From: Elusimicrobiaceae bacterium
GTDB taxonomy: Bacteria; Elusimicrobiota; Elusimicrobia; Elusimicrobiales; Elusimicrobiaceae
DNA length: 64,000 nt
Direction of reading: 5' to 3'
NCBI GenBank assembly: GCA_017961585.1
Contig: JAGCWX010000020.1
Coordinates: 1 to 64,000, forward strand
Notes under the pieces: generated by a model
The model's database searches: none
Told to the model about the DNA's origin: nothing
The model's input: the letters and a program-made list of their open reading frames with translations, nothing else
Shown: piece by piece, positions 35,621 to 44,841 of the stretch
Layout of the letters: each line of letters begins with the position of its first letter
Position numbering within the stretch: position 1 is the first letter of the stretch
Position numbers and translations under genes: made by a program

Positions 35621-36385
35621 TTATTCCTTCATTAGTTTCATTTGAATAGGCCCTTTGCTAGAACCTGCTACAAACTGCTTTACGTAGGGATTATCCGTTT
35701 TTCTAAACTCGTCCGGCGTTCCCTGCAAAAGCATATTCCCTTCATATAAAAATGCAATTTTATCGGCAATTTTAAAGGCCGAGTGCATATCGTGCGTAAT
35801 CACAACCGAGGTAACCCCCAGTTTGTTTTTTAAGTCAATAATCAAATCGCTAATAATGTCGGACATAATCGGGTCCAACCCGGTGGTGGGCTCGTCGTAT
35901 AAAATCACTTCGGGCTCCACGGCCAGCACGCGTGCCAAAGACACACGTTTCTTCATCCCGCCGGAAAGTTCACTGGGGTTTAATTTGGCCACTTCTTCTT
36001 TGAGCCCCACCAAGGCCAACTTTTCTTTGATAATTTTGGGATAGTCAGCTTCCGGCACATCGGTTAAATATTTAAGCCCAAAGGTTACATTTTCGCCCAC
36101 GGTCATGGAATCAAACAGGGCCCCTTCTTGGAACAAATACCCAAATCGCCGGCGTACAGCGGCCAGCTTCATTTCACTTTTAATTTTAGTAATATCACGG
36201 CCGTCTACTAAAATTTGGCCACCCGTCGTTTCCAGCAGTCCAATTAAACACTTAATGAGCGTGCTTTTTCCCGAGCCGGAACCGCCCAAAATACAGGTGG
36301 TTTTACCTTTTTCAATGGTCAGGTTCACATCTTTGAGGACGTGTTTTTCACCAAATGATTTTTGCAAGTGTTTAATCTCTATCAT
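35621..36385 (-). CDS. mlaF: Lipid transport ABC ATPase MlaF
   Basis: A 254-residue ABC ATPase when started at MIEIKH (36385). Walker A GGSGSGKST, signature LSGGMKKR, Walker B ILYDEPTTGLDP and the switch His (VITHDMH) are intact. It energises MlaE-MlaD lipid movement. No MlaB-like STAS gene is nearby. Spacing to mlaE and mlaD is a few bases. Confidence 0.94.
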   Translation of the reverse strand: MIEIKHLQKSFGEKHVLKDVNLTIEKGKTTCILGGSGSGKSTLIKCLIGLLETTGGQILVDGRDITKIKSEMKLAAVRRRFGYLFQEGALFDSMTVGENVTFGLKYLTDVPEADYPKIIKEKLALVGLKEEVAKLNPSELSGGMKKRVSLARVLAVEPEVILYDEPTTGLDPIMSDIISDLIIDLKNKLGVTSVVITHDMHSAFKIADKIAFLYEGNMLLQGTPDEFRKTDNPYVKQFVAGSSKGPIQMKLMKE

Positions 36386-36386
36386 G

Positions 36387-37163
36387 TTAAATTCCAAAGG
36401 CCGTTAAAATAGCCGTTAAGAAATAATCCAACACCAAAATAAGCACAATGGTGGTTACCACGGCGCCGGTGGTGGATTTCCCTACGCCCTCGGCTCCGCC
36501 GCGGGTGCTAATCCCTTTATAGCAACATACGGTCCCAATCATAAAAGCAAAAGCAAAGGTTTTAATAAACCCGTGCATAAAATCCGAAACTCCCATGTAG
36601 GAAGTAATATCCGTCAAGTACACTTCCCCGGGCACATTCAGCGCGTACACAGACACTAAATACCCGCCGATAATACCAAACAAATTAGAAAATAACGTAA
36701 GGATAGGAAGCGTAAACACAAAGGCACACATACGCGGAATTACCAAATAACGTATGGGGTTGGTTCCTAACGTGTAAAGGGCATCAATTTGTTCAGTTAC
36801 GGCCATGGTCCCAATTTGAGCGGTTACGGCAGCACCGGCCCGCCCGGAAACTACTACGCTGGTCAGCACCGGGCCCAATTCACGAATCAAAGAAAATGTA
36901 ACAATGGTTCCTACAAAAATCGGGTCGCCAAAAATATTGCCAATGGTATTACCGGCTTGCAAGGCCAGCACCATCCCCGTGAACAAGCTGGTAAGCGCCG
37001 TAACACCCAGGGATTCTACGCCGATGATAACACATTGTTGGGCGGTTTGGTGCCATTCAAATTTAGAACGCCACAACCAAAACATGCACGAGCGTAACAT
37101 TTCGGTGCAACCGCCTATTTCGCCGAAAAACCCCATCATGTATTTACCAATGGATGTAAACAT
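36387..37163 (-). CDS. mlaE: Lipid transport ABC permease MlaE
   Basis: A 258-residue permease with five or so membrane helices and the family segment TGMVLALQAGNTIG, ELGPVLTSVVVSGRAGAAVTA and EQIDALYTLGTNPIRYLV, all typical of MlaE/YrbE. It forms the inner-membrane channel of the MCE system. It starts 2 bp after the alr stop. Confidence 0.95.
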   Translation of the reverse strand: MFTSIGKYMMGFFGEIGGCTEMLRSCMFWLWRSKFEWHQTAQQCVIIGVESLGVTALTSLFTGMVLALQAGNTIGNIFGDPIFVGTIVTFSLIRELGPVLTSVVVSGRAGAAVTAQIGTMAVTEQIDALYTLGTNPIRYLVIPRMCAFVFTLPILTLFSNLFGIIGGYLVSVYALNVPGEVYLTDITSYMGVSDFMHGFIKTFAFAFMIGTVCCYKGISTRGGAEGVGKSTTGAVVTTIVLILVLDYFLTAILTAFGI

Positions 37164-37165
37164 AA

Positions 37166-38263
37166 TTATTTATAAATCCTCGGTACACGCGCATTAAGCT
37201 GGGTACAAATTTCATAATCAATAGTACCCGCCAAATCAGCCAATTCCTTTAGGGAAATTTCTTCCGATCCTTGCCGTCCCACTGCTACCACTTCATCCCC
37301 CACACAGCAACCCGGCACGTGAGAAATATCCACCATCATCATATCCATAGTAACATTCCCCAGCACCCGGCAGCGTACGCCGCGGATTAACACATCCGCT
37401 TTATTGGATAAAGCACGTAAATATCCATCCCCATATCCCAGGGGAAGTGTGGCTACTTTCATGGGCTCTTTGGCACGGAAACTACGGTTATAACTTACGC
37501 TAAAACCGGCGGGGATATCTTTGACGTACACCACGCGGGTTTTTAACGATAAAATGGGCTCATATCCCGGTTCCAACCCGTAAATACTATGCCCGGGGCG
37601 AACCAAACTAAAATGGATATCCGGCCGCGCCACCAAAGCCGCCGAAGCGGCCAAATGCACGTGCGGAATGGGAATATTTCTAAGTTGTAAACCGGTGAGC
37701 GTATCGCGCAGATAACCAACTTGTTGTTGGGTAAAATCCGGGTCCGTATCCACGCTGGATAAATGGGAATAAAGTCCATCCAGCACCGCGTTGGGGTTGC
37801 GGTGCAAAAATTCAATCACTCTTATGGTTCCGCCGCGGCGCGTACCGATGCGCCCCATTCCGGTATCTTGTTTAACGTGGCATAAGGCGGGTTTACCCAC
37901 TTTTTGGGCCGCATCGCAAACGGCTTGAGCCGCCGCCAAACTGGCGATGGTTACCGCCAAATCATATTTGACAGCATACTCAAAGGCCTCAAAGGGATAA
38001 ATACTGCCCAGCACCAAAATGGGGGTTTTGATTCCGGCCTCGCGCAAGGCCAGTCCTTCTTCCACCGAGGCCACGCCAAACCACTGGGCCAACTGATTTT
38101 CTTCAATAAAAGAACCTAGTTTTTGCGCACCGTGACCATAAGCATTGGCTTTTAAAATAGCCAACAGCTCTACTTTATCCCCCACTTGGCTGCGTACGCT
38201 GCGCAAGTTGCGGGAAAATTTTTTAAGGTCAATTTCAGCTACAGTTGGGCGCAAAATAGGCAT
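37166..38263 (-). CDS. alr: Alanine racemase
   Basis: A 365-residue fold-type III PLP enzyme producing D-alanine for peptidoglycan. The PLP lysine is in LLAILKANAYGHGA (about 35-48). The C-terminal domain includes PLGYGDGYLRALSN and the active-site region NVTMDMMMVDI. It starts one base after the dnaB stop, so dnaB, alr and the mla genes are probably co-transcribed. Confidence 0.96.
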   Translation of the reverse strand: MPILRPTVAEIDLKKFSRNLRSVRSQVGDKVELLAILKANAYGHGAQKLGSFIEENQLAQWFGVASVEEGLALREAGIKTPILVLGSIYPFEAFEYAVKYDLAVTIASLAAAQAVCDAAQKVGKPALCHVKQDTGMGRIGTRRGGTIRVIEFLHRNPNAVLDGLYSHLSSVDTDPDFTQQQVGYLRDTLTGLQLRNIPIPHVHLAASAALVARPDIHFSLVRPGHSIYGLEPGYEPILSLKTRVVYVKDIPAGFSVSYNRSFRAKEPMKVATLPLGYGDGYLRALSNKADVLIRGVRCRVLGNVTMDMMMVDISHVPGCCVGDEVVAVGRQGSEEISLKELADLAGTIDYEICTQLNARVPRIYK

Positions 38264-38264
38264 T

Positions 38265-39686
38265 TTATTCCGGAATCTCCATCACGGTATCCATTCCCAC
38301 CGATTCAGAAGCTTGTTCGGTAGCTTCGGGAGCGGGGTTGGTAAATAGGGCATATTCGCCAAAGAATGCCAAATCAATATCTCCTACAGGACCGTTGCGC
38401 TGTTTGGCAATAATCAGCGTGGCTTTGCGTTTAAGGGCGTCGTCATCACGCTTATAGTAAGATTCGCGGTGAATGAGGGCTACCACGTCGGCATCCTGTT
38501 CAATGGAGCCCGATTCGCGCAAGTCAGAAAGCATAGGTTTATTGTCCACGCGGGTTTTGTCTTCATTCTTACGGCTCAGCTGAGAAAGTGCCAACACCGG
38601 CACATCCAACGTGCGGGCCAAATCTTTAAGCATACGGGAAATTTCGCTCACTTCCTGTTGGCGCGATTCCGAACGTCGTTCTCCGCCGCGGATGAGTTGC
38701 AAATAGTCAATTACAATCAGCCCCAATTCTTTGCCTTGTTTTTTCAGTTCGGTGGCCAAGCGGCGCGAGCGCATACGCAACTCGGTAATGGAAATACCGG
38801 ATGTATCGTCAATGTACAATGGGGCTTTGGAAAGGCGGTCCATTTCGCGGGTTAAATCGCGCCATTTATCTTTTTCAAAGTATCCGGTGCGCAATTTATG
38901 GATTTCGGCCATAGCTGCCGCACCCAGCATACGTTCGTAAATGATATGCCGGCCCATTTCCAGGGAGAAGAACGCCACCGGAATGTTGCAATCCACACTG
39001 GCATGGTGGGCGATGTTTAAGGCCAAGGCGGTTTTCCCCTGGCTGGGGCGCGCGCCTAAAATGATCAAGTCGGACTTACGCAACCCGCCCGTTTTATGAT
39101 CAAATTCGCTAAGCCCCGTGGGAACACCTTGAATGGTATTTTTATTTTTGAAAGCCCGCTCCAACATTTCCAACACTTCTGGGGCCAATTCTTTGGAAGA
39201 AACAAATCCGGAAAGTTTTTGACGTTGGCTAAGTTTATAAATTTGGTCGGCGGCTTGATCAATTAATGCTTGAGGTTCGTCTTCTTCCTCTTTGTAGCAG
39301 CGTTGCACCAAGGAAGTAGCCGTGCGGATCAAATCGCGCACGACAAACTTCTTATACACAATTTCTGCGTAATATTTGGCATGGGCCGCGGTGGAAACTT
39401 TTTCTTCCAGCTGGGCCAAATACACTTCTCCCCCCACTTTGCTCAGGGCTTTGGCACGCTTAAGCTCTTCAGTTACGGTAACAATATCCACCGCCTGATT
39501 GCGGTCCGCCATATCTTTGATAACGGCAAAAATCACTTGGTGAGCGTCTTTGTAAAAATGTTCCGGCTTTAAAATTTCCAGGGCGTCTTGCAGAGCATCC
39601 TTATCTAGCATCATAGACCCCAAAACGGCCATCTCTGCATCTAGGGCCTGGGGTGGAATGCGTTCTTCTAATAAATGGGCAGCCAT
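38265..39686 (-). CDS. dnaB: Replicative DNA helicase DnaB
   Basis: A 473-residue hexameric helicase. The N-terminal domain opens IPPQALDAEMAVLGSMM, and the RecA-like domain holds Walker A GARPSQGKT, FFSLEM and IVIDYLQLIR. Length is normal and no intein is seen. It is the first gene of the leftward dnaB-alr-mlaEFD-radA run, with an AGAGGT ribosome-binding site and a TACAAT -10-like sequence upstream. Confidence 0.97.
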   Translation of the reverse strand: MAAHLLEERIPPQALDAEMAVLGSMMLDKDALQDALEILKPEHFYKDAHQVIFAVIKDMADRNQAVDIVTVTEELKRAKALSKVGGEVYLAQLEEKVSTAAHAKYYAEIVYKKFVVRDLIRTATSLVQRCYKEEEDEPQALIDQAADQIYKLSQRQKLSGFVSSKELAPEVLEMLERAFKNKNTIQGVPTGLSEFDHKTGGLRKSDLIILGARPSQGKTALALNIAHHASVDCNIPVAFFSLEMGRHIIYERMLGAAAMAEIHKLRTGYFEKDKWRDLTREMDRLSKAPLYIDDTSGISITELRMRSRRLATELKKQGKELGLIVIDYLQLIRGGERRSESRQQEVSEISRMLKDLARTLDVPVLALSQLSRKNEDKTRVDNKPMLSDLRESGSIEQDADVVALIHRESYYKRDDDALKRKATLIIAKQRNGPVGDIDLAFFGEYALFTNPAPEATEQASESVGMDTVMEIPE

Positions 39687-39751
39687 AAAGTACCTCTTTG
39701 GATATAAAACGATATATTTTTATTGTAGCAATTTATACAAGGTTTTTCTAT

Positions 39752-39776
39752 AAAAAAAGGGGCCTGTTCGGCCCCC
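39752..39776 (-). terminator. Intrinsic terminator of the rpmH-jag operon
   Basis: Stem GGGGCC / GGCCCC around TGTTC with a T-run on the minus strand, 23 bp beyond the jag stop. Confidence 0.88.
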
Positions 39777-39798
39777 GGTAAAAATAGCTTACAATACC

Positions 39799-40923
39799 CT
39801 ATTTCGTTTCGGAAGTTTCACTCTCTGGTTGGGCAGATTCTGTGGTAACTACCACGGAATGTTCTTCCACAACGTGCCCGTCCGTTTCTATAACGGTATG
39901 CGAAACCGTTTGCGCAACGGTTTGCGTGGCCATTTTTTGGGTAGGGGTTTCGTCAGTAGTTGTTTCCGTTTGGGCATCGGTTTGCGCGGATTCTTGGGGG
40001 ATATCTTCGCCAATTACTCCGGGCACAAAATCCGCAGGCGCGGTGCCGGCTTTGGCCTCATCCAACGCTTTTTGCGTGGGGCGGAAAGTAACTTTGCGCC
40101 ATTTTCCTTCCCCTTCAGAGGCGGTTTGTACATATTCGTTGCCTTCCACAGCGCGGTGAATGTAGCGGCGCAGTTGAGAACTCATCGGGCGGAAACGGAA
40201 AACGGAAGCCCCGTTTTTAATCATATCCACGCCTCTTTCAATGTCAACCAAAATTTTATCTTCCGCTTTGCGCCAGTAGTTTTGTGTATCGGCCACTACG
40301 GAAATAGGCATATCAAATTGCCGGGTTACGGCCAAAGTGGACAAATATTCAATAGCTTCCAGCGTTTTCCCTTCTTTGCCGATAACAATTGCCGGCTTGT
40401 CGCAATCAAACGTTACCAAAATACGTTGTTGTTTTTCATCCCACCAAACGTTTACATTTTCCGGTTTTACGCCCATGTGCGTGAGTACATTGATGATGTA
40501 CTCCTTGGCTTGGGACATCGGGGCTTGTAGTTTTTCCGGGATGACGGCGTTTTGAATCGCTTCGCTAGGCAAAAGCTGGGGTTCGTTGGCTTTGGGAGTG
40601 TGCACCCGCGGCTGACGAGGTTCGCGCATTTCGCGGCTTTCGCTGCGCTTGTTAGAACGGCGTGCATTGCGGCGCCCACCCTTGCGGCCGCCTCTGCGGT
40701 GCTTGGGAACGTCCATGTAAATTTCAGCATCCAAATTGCTGGAATTCCAGCGCTTTTTGTGTACTTCTACCACGGCAGGTTTGGAACCAAACCCCAAAAA
40801 ACCTTTTTTAGGTTGTTCCAGCACCTTCACATCCACTTGATCACGGCGTAGGTGCAATTCTTTAAGCCCTTTTGCAATGGCTTCTGCTACGGTTTTACCT
40901 TGTACTTTTACTTTAGATAACAT
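39799..40923 (-). CDS. jag: RNA-binding protein Jag/KhpB
   Basis: A 374-residue protein with a Jag N-terminal domain (GKTVAEAIAKGLKELHL, VLEQPKKGFLGFGSK), a very basic Arg-rich linker (about 75-100), a KH domain with VIGKEGKTLEAIEYL, and an R3H domain (SSQLRRYIHRAV...TASEGEGKWRKV). A Thr/Gln/Glu-rich tail of about 70 residues follows and is longer than in most homologues. Jag/KhpB binds RNA and influences cell elongation in Firmicutes. It follows yidC, the usual neighbour. Confidence 0.93.
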   Translation of the reverse strand: MLSKVKVQGKTVAEAIAKGLKELHLRRDQVDVKVLEQPKKGFLGFGSKPAVVEVHKKRWNSSNLDAEIYMDVPKHRRGGRKGGRRNARRSNKRSESREMREPRQPRVHTPKANEPQLLPSEAIQNAVIPEKLQAPMSQAKEYIINVLTHMGVKPENVNVWWDEKQQRILVTFDCDKPAIVIGKEGKTLEAIEYLSTLAVTRQFDMPISVVADTQNYWRKAEDKILVDIERGVDMIKNGASVFRFRPMSSQLRRYIHRAVEGNEYVQTASEGEGKWRKVTFRPTQKALDEAKAGTAPADFVPGVIGEDIPQESAQTDAQTETTTDETPTQKMATQTVAQTVSHTVIETDGHVVEEHSVVVTTESAQPESETSETK

Positions 40924-40932
40924 AAATTTCTC

Positions 40933-42534
40933 CTATTGTGCGTTAATTATTTTTTTGTTGACCAGGGTTTGAATTCCATACGTTAAGAGACTGTTGGTCA
41001 GCCAGTATAGTACGAGCCCCGACGGAAAATTCATAAACAGCAGCGTAAAAATCAGCGGCATATATTTAAACATAGCGGCTTGCGCCGGGTCGGTTCCGGC
41101 CGGGATATTGCCGCGCTGTTGCAAGAACATCACAGCCCCCATGAGGATAGGCAAAATGTAGTACGGGTCCTTGGCGGACAAGTCCGTAAGCCACCATACA
41201 AACTTGGCCCCGTGCAACGCCCACGACGTGCGCAACGCGTTAAACAACGCCAAGAAAATAGGCAACTGTATCAAGAGCGGCAAACAACCCATCAGCGGAT
41301 TGACATTGTATTTTTTGTACAAGGCCAACGTTTCGCGCTGTAGGGAAGCCGGGTCGTTTTTGTACTTGTCTTGGATGCGCTTTACTTCGGGCTGAATTTT
41401 TTTCATTTGGGCAGCGGATTTGAGTTGCAAGAACGTAAAGCGGCACAAAATCAACTGCAACAAGATGGTAATCATAATGATTGCCACGCCGTAATTTCCC
41501 GTCCATTTGTAGAACAGCTCCAGCACGTTGCGCGCAATTTTACCTAACGCCCCAAAGAATCCAAACGCAATGCTGCGTTCAAAGTGATAAGGCGTATAAT
41601 CGGCCGTTTGGAAAAGCTGATAATCTTTCGGCCCGATGTAGAAAACCGAATCGTACGATTTGGATTCCCCTGCATTGAGCACTTCCCCCGGTACGGTAAT
41701 TTGCAACCGCGGGCCTTTTAAATCGCCTTCGCTAAGCCCCAGCCATTCTTTCTTTTTGCCGATGACCACTTTTTCGGTCGTCAGTTGACCGGGTTTCCAG
41801 TTTTGCGGGACCAATACCGTCAAGAAATAACGGTTTTCCAACCCGGCCCACAACCACGGCAGTTGGGGTTGCTTTTCGTTCTTGGTGAAGGTTTCCAAGG
41901 TTGGGTTTTTCTTGTCGGATTCCTGCACCAAATAGACCGCTTTGCTTTCGCGCTCGTTATCTTTCATTTCGCTCTTAACGGTCGCTAAACCGGGGCCGAA
42001 ATTCCACTGCCAATCAGCCAACGTAACCGCACCCGAGGTACGGTTATCAAAGCGTACGCTTACCCGCTCTATTCCATTTTCGGAAAACTGATACGTTTTA
42101 GAAACTTTTACGCCGGGAATGATATCCCCGCTTAACGTAATGGAATCCTGCGTGCGGGCAGATTCAGTAAAATCCACTTTTGGCAAAGTAGCCAAATACC
42201 CTTCACCCGCATACGGGGTCAAATCCACCGGTCCTAAAATATCCTTAAATAAGTAGGTTTTGATCCCCCCGCCTTTGGACGAAAACGTAATATCCGCTTT
42301 CGGCAAAGAGAGCGTATAGAGTTCCTCGGGTTTGGGTGCGGCGGGAGATTGCTGGGCAAAATATTCTTCCCCCACCAAGGCGGCGGGTTGTTCTTGGGCG
42401 GCCTGCTTTTTTGCCAGTTCGGCCTCGGCTGCTTGTTGGGCGGCGCGGGCTCTGGGCAAGGCCACAAACTGATTATACCCCGTAATTACCAAGAGAAAAA
42501 ACATCGCGGTAATTAGGAATTGTCGGTTATTCAT
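40933..42534 (-). CDS. yidC: Membrane protein insertase YidC
   Basis: A 533-residue YidC started at MNNRQFLI (42534), where TAGGAG precedes the ATG. A first membrane helix, a large periplasmic beta domain (about 70-320) and the conserved five-helix insertase core (YKWTGNYGVAIIMITILL, KMKKIQPEVKRIQDKYKNDP, NPLMGCLPLLIQLPIFLAL) are visible. The large periplasmic domain is the form found in Gram-negative bacteria, supporting a diderm host. Confidence 0.96.
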   Translation of the reverse strand: MNNRQFLITAMFFLLVITGYNQFVALPRARAAQQAAEAELAKKQAAQEQPAALVGEEYFAQQSPAAPKPEELYTLSLPKADITFSSKGGGIKTYLFKDILGPVDLTPYAGEGYLATLPKVDFTESARTQDSITLSGDIIPGVKVSKTYQFSENGIERVSVRFDNRTSGAVTLADWQWNFGPGLATVKSEMKDNERESKAVYLVQESDKKNPTLETFTKNEKQPQLPWLWAGLENRYFLTVLVPQNWKPGQLTTEKVVIGKKKEWLGLSEGDLKGPRLQITVPGEVLNAGESKSYDSVFYIGPKDYQLFQTADYTPYHFERSIAFGFFGALGKIARNVLELFYKWTGNYGVAIIMITILLQLILCRFTFLQLKSAAQMKKIQPEVKRIQDKYKNDPASLQRETLALYKKYNVNPLMGCLPLLIQLPIFLALFNALRTSWALHGAKFVWWLTDLSAKDPYYILPILMGAVMFLQQRGNIPAGTDPAQAAMFKYMPLIFTLLFMNFPSGLVLYWLTNSLLTYGIQTLVNKKIINAQ

Positions 42535-42582
42535 AATACTCCTATCGGTTGGTTTCACGGATGTGAAACGTAAGAGAGAACC

Positions 42583-42825
42583 TTAAGGAACGGGATCGTA
42601 GCCGCCGTCGTGCCAGGGATGGCACTTAGACAAGCGCTTGAGGGCTAGCCAACTACCTTTGCACCAACCGTACTTTTGTACGGCTTGCTTTGCATATTGA
42701 CTACAGGTAGGTGTGAATCGGCACACCCCGCGCGGCCCCAGCAACGGGCGCACGCACTGATATCCTGCGGCCAACAACCCTAGCGCATAACGACGCAAAA
42801 GAAGCGAAAATGGTTCCTTACTCAT
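42583..42825 (-). CDS. yidD: Membrane protein insertion factor YidD
   Basis: An 80-residue YidD with the family core [20 protein letters not shown] and the ending [13 protein letters not shown]. It assists YidC-dependent insertion. It sits between rnpA and yidC as in most bacteria. Confidence 0.95.
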   Translation of the reverse strand: MSKEPFSLLLRRYALGLLAAGYQCVRPLLGPRGVCRFTPTCSQYAKQAVQKYGWCKGSWLALKRLSKCHPWHDGGYDPVP

Positions 42826-42829
42826 AAAG

Positions 42830-43180
42830 CTACTTACGGGCGGCTAAACCGCCAAGTGACGTGAGCGCCAATTGCGCTGCTTGCACGGTAGGTAGCTTTT
42901 CGCTATCCAGGGGCTTTACAATAAAATCGGCCCCTTGTGTAAAACGGACATCACTGGTCCGAAAGGCTTCTCTTAAAATGCGTTTGGTGCGGTTGCGTAC
43001 AACCGCCGGGCCTAGCTTTTTAGACACCACTACCGCAAAACGCGCAGAACCTGTCCCTCGGGTAAAATCCGCCCATAAAACAAGTCCGCTTTGTTCAAAT
43101 TTTCGGCCGCCCTGAATGATACGCTTAAAATCGCGTTTTAAATGGAGGCGGCAACTTGGCGGTAGACCTTGCGTGCGCAT
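42830..43180 (-). CDS. rnpA: Ribonuclease P protein component
   Basis: A 116-residue basic protein with the RNR signature [15 protein letters not shown] (about 55-70). It is the protein subunit of RNase P, which removes tRNA 5' leaders. It starts 3 bp after the rpmH stop. Confidence 0.95.
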   Translation of the reverse strand: MRTQGLPPSCRLHLKRDFKRIIQGGRKFEQSGLVLWADFTRGTGSARFAVVVSKKLGPAVVRNRTKRILREAFRTSDVRFTQGADFIVKPLDSEKLPTVQAAQLALTSLGGLAARK

Positions 43181-43183
43181 GGT

Positions 43184-43324
43184 TTAGGCGGCGCGGATGA
43201 GTTCGTGGCGGTCTTTAGCACGACGAGAACTTAATACTTTGCGCCCACCGGCAGTGGCCATACGGGCCCGGAATCCGATGTGTTTGGCACGTCTTCTTTT
43301 GTTGGGTCTATAAGTCGGTAACAT
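43184..43324 (-). CDS. rpmH: 50S ribosomal protein L34
   Basis: A 46-codon frame opening [20 protein letters not shown] and ending ELIRAA, the standard length and sequence pattern of L34 ([18 protein letters not shown]). It is the first gene of the rpmH-rnpA-yidD-yidC-jag operon. The 5' leader is about 90 nt and GC-rich close to the gene, with no good ribosome-binding site at the ATG. Confidence 0.97.
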   Translation of the reverse strand: MLPTYRPNKRRRAKHIGFRARMATAGGRKVLSSRRAKDRHELIRAA

Positions 43325-43419
43325 AATTTTTACATACACGCGCGCGGTGCTTTACAACGCAGCCGCGTGCGGGTAAACTCCTTATACTAATTTAAAATGG
43401 GTTTTAAAACCACAGTAAT

Positions 43420-43448
43420 ATTATAGCTTTTCTGAAACGTTTTTGCAA
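43420..43448 (-). promoter_or_regulatory. Sigma-70-type promoter of rpmH operon
   Basis: Minus strand TTGCAA (43443-43448), 17 bp, TATAAT (43420-43425): a near-consensus housekeeping promoter, useful as a contrast to the two-box promoters that lack a -35. Confidence 0.85.
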
Positions 43449-43490
43449 AGGCATTGGGCGGTTTGCTTTGCTTTTCGTCAAAAGCCGAAG

Positions 43491-44762
43491 TTAAAAGTGG
43501 GCCTCTATGTAAACGCCTCTTAAAGATTCGCGGCGCATCAACTGGCTTTTTCCCGTATTGATATCATAGAGGATGACTTCGTTTTGCGGATTAAGTATAC
43601 GCGGGGCTTGCTCTCCCAATCTATATGTAAGCCCATATACCGGGATTTCGTAGACAAACACTTTCTTCCCTAAAAGCCAATTATGCACGATGGGGGCATC
43701 CCCATGATAGTACACATGCAATATATCCCCCAATTCATCAGCGGTGGTAAACGTCCAGGGCCGGCCGTGCAAACGCCACCAGTTTTCCCCCCAGCCCATC
43801 GCGCGGGCATGTTCTGCAATTTTTTGATATTCATCCAATAGTTCAACGGCCGTTTTCGGGTAGTTTCCGCTAAAACGGCTCATATGTTCCAAATCTTCAA
43901 TTTCAAAACGGCCTTGTTCAATCCCTTTAACAATATCGCTCCATTTAAAAATTTGAGTGCCCTGGGCGGTTTTAAACACAGCATATTTTTCCGGTTTGAG
44001 AATCAGCGGCTCATATCCTTGCGGCGCGTAGCGGATTTCTTCCACCGGTAACCGATAGAGGGCTCCCGATTGCTCCTTCCAATGGTCCATCACACGCGGA
44101 GCATCTTTCCCGTAGAAGTTTTCCAACGCCCGCCCCAATTCTTCAGTATTCGTGTAATTATAAGGGGGCGTATCGCGCGTGACTGCACGCCAATAGCTTT
44201 CGTTAATCCCCAAAAAAACGCGGTAGTTATCTTGCAACGCATAGTCTCTTAAAACGTCCACACTTTGCTCTATTTGTGCAATCGTTCTTCTTCCCAGCCC
44301 AATCTTCAGTGAGTCTTTCTCCGGCAATACAGCCCCCATACCGGGCAAAACAGGTTCCTCGCTCTTTATGGTAAGATCAACAGGTTTGGCGGCTTTAGGT
44401 TGGGCAGCACTGCCGGTTAAAATATCAGTTGGGATAGTGGGAAAGACCACTGTCGTTTGCGGAACTATATAGGTAGCGCGGGGAGAAGTGGCCAGCACTT
44501 GCCGTTCCAGGCGCGGAGCCAGCGCCAAGGCAACGGCACGATCTCTCATCCCGTTGCGAGTGGACGGAATTGCTTTTTGGGGCATTCTCGGCCGGGGGCG
44601 TGGGCTTGTCGGCTTTCTAGGGATTCTAATCCCCTCGTTTCCCGGACGAATGATCCGCACGGGTTTTTTAGGCAATCTAGGGATAAGCTTTTGTGCCTCT
44701 GCGGACACGCTTGCCCCAACTAAGATAAAAAATGCAACTAGTCCCACAAAAATTTTTTTCAT
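43491..44762 (-). CDS. Exported protein with two tandem domains
   Basis: A 423-residue protein with a signal peptide (IFVGLVAFFILVGASVSAEA) and a basic Pro/Arg-rich stretch (about 25-65). Two diverged copies of a domain of about 110 residues can be aligned: residues 165-278 and 304-412. Shared landmarks are TNTEELGRALENFYGKDAP versus FTTADELGDILHVYYHGDAP, then an LPVEEIRY / IPVYGLTY strand. No known family recognised. It has a plain -10 (TATATA) and a GAGG ribosome-binding site but not the two-box promoter, though the product type is the same. Confidence 0.65.
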   Translation of the reverse strand: MKKIFVGLVAFFILVGASVSAEAQKLIPRLPKKPVRIIRPGNEGIRIPRKPTSPRPRPRMPQKAIPSTRNGMRDRAVALALAPRLERQVLATSPRATYIVPQTTVVFPTIPTDILTGSAAQPKAAKPVDLTIKSEEPVLPGMGAVLPEKDSLKIGLGRRTIAQIEQSVDVLRDYALQDNYRVFLGINESYWRAVTRDTPPYNYTNTEELGRALENFYGKDAPRVMDHWKEQSGALYRLPVEEIRYAPQGYEPLILKPEKYAVFKTAQGTQIFKWSDIVKGIEQGRFEIEDLEHMSRFSGNYPKTAVELLDEYQKIAEHARAMGWGENWWRLHGRPWTFTTADELGDILHVYYHGDAPIVHNWLLGKKVFVYEIPVYGLTYRLGEQAPRILNPQNEVILYDINTGKSQLMRRESLRGVYIEAHF

Positions 44763-44841
44763 ATCATTTTCCTCTTTATATAATGGACTACAACTGATAG
44801 AGCCAAAATTAATTTTCTACATTTGATATAATATTAATGAT

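Noticed and set aside
44763-44841. Two-box element upstream of the 43491-44762 exported protein
   Set aside because: A GGCT-containing stretch lies at about the right place but neither half of the GGYC-N4-GRCC palindrome is complete.
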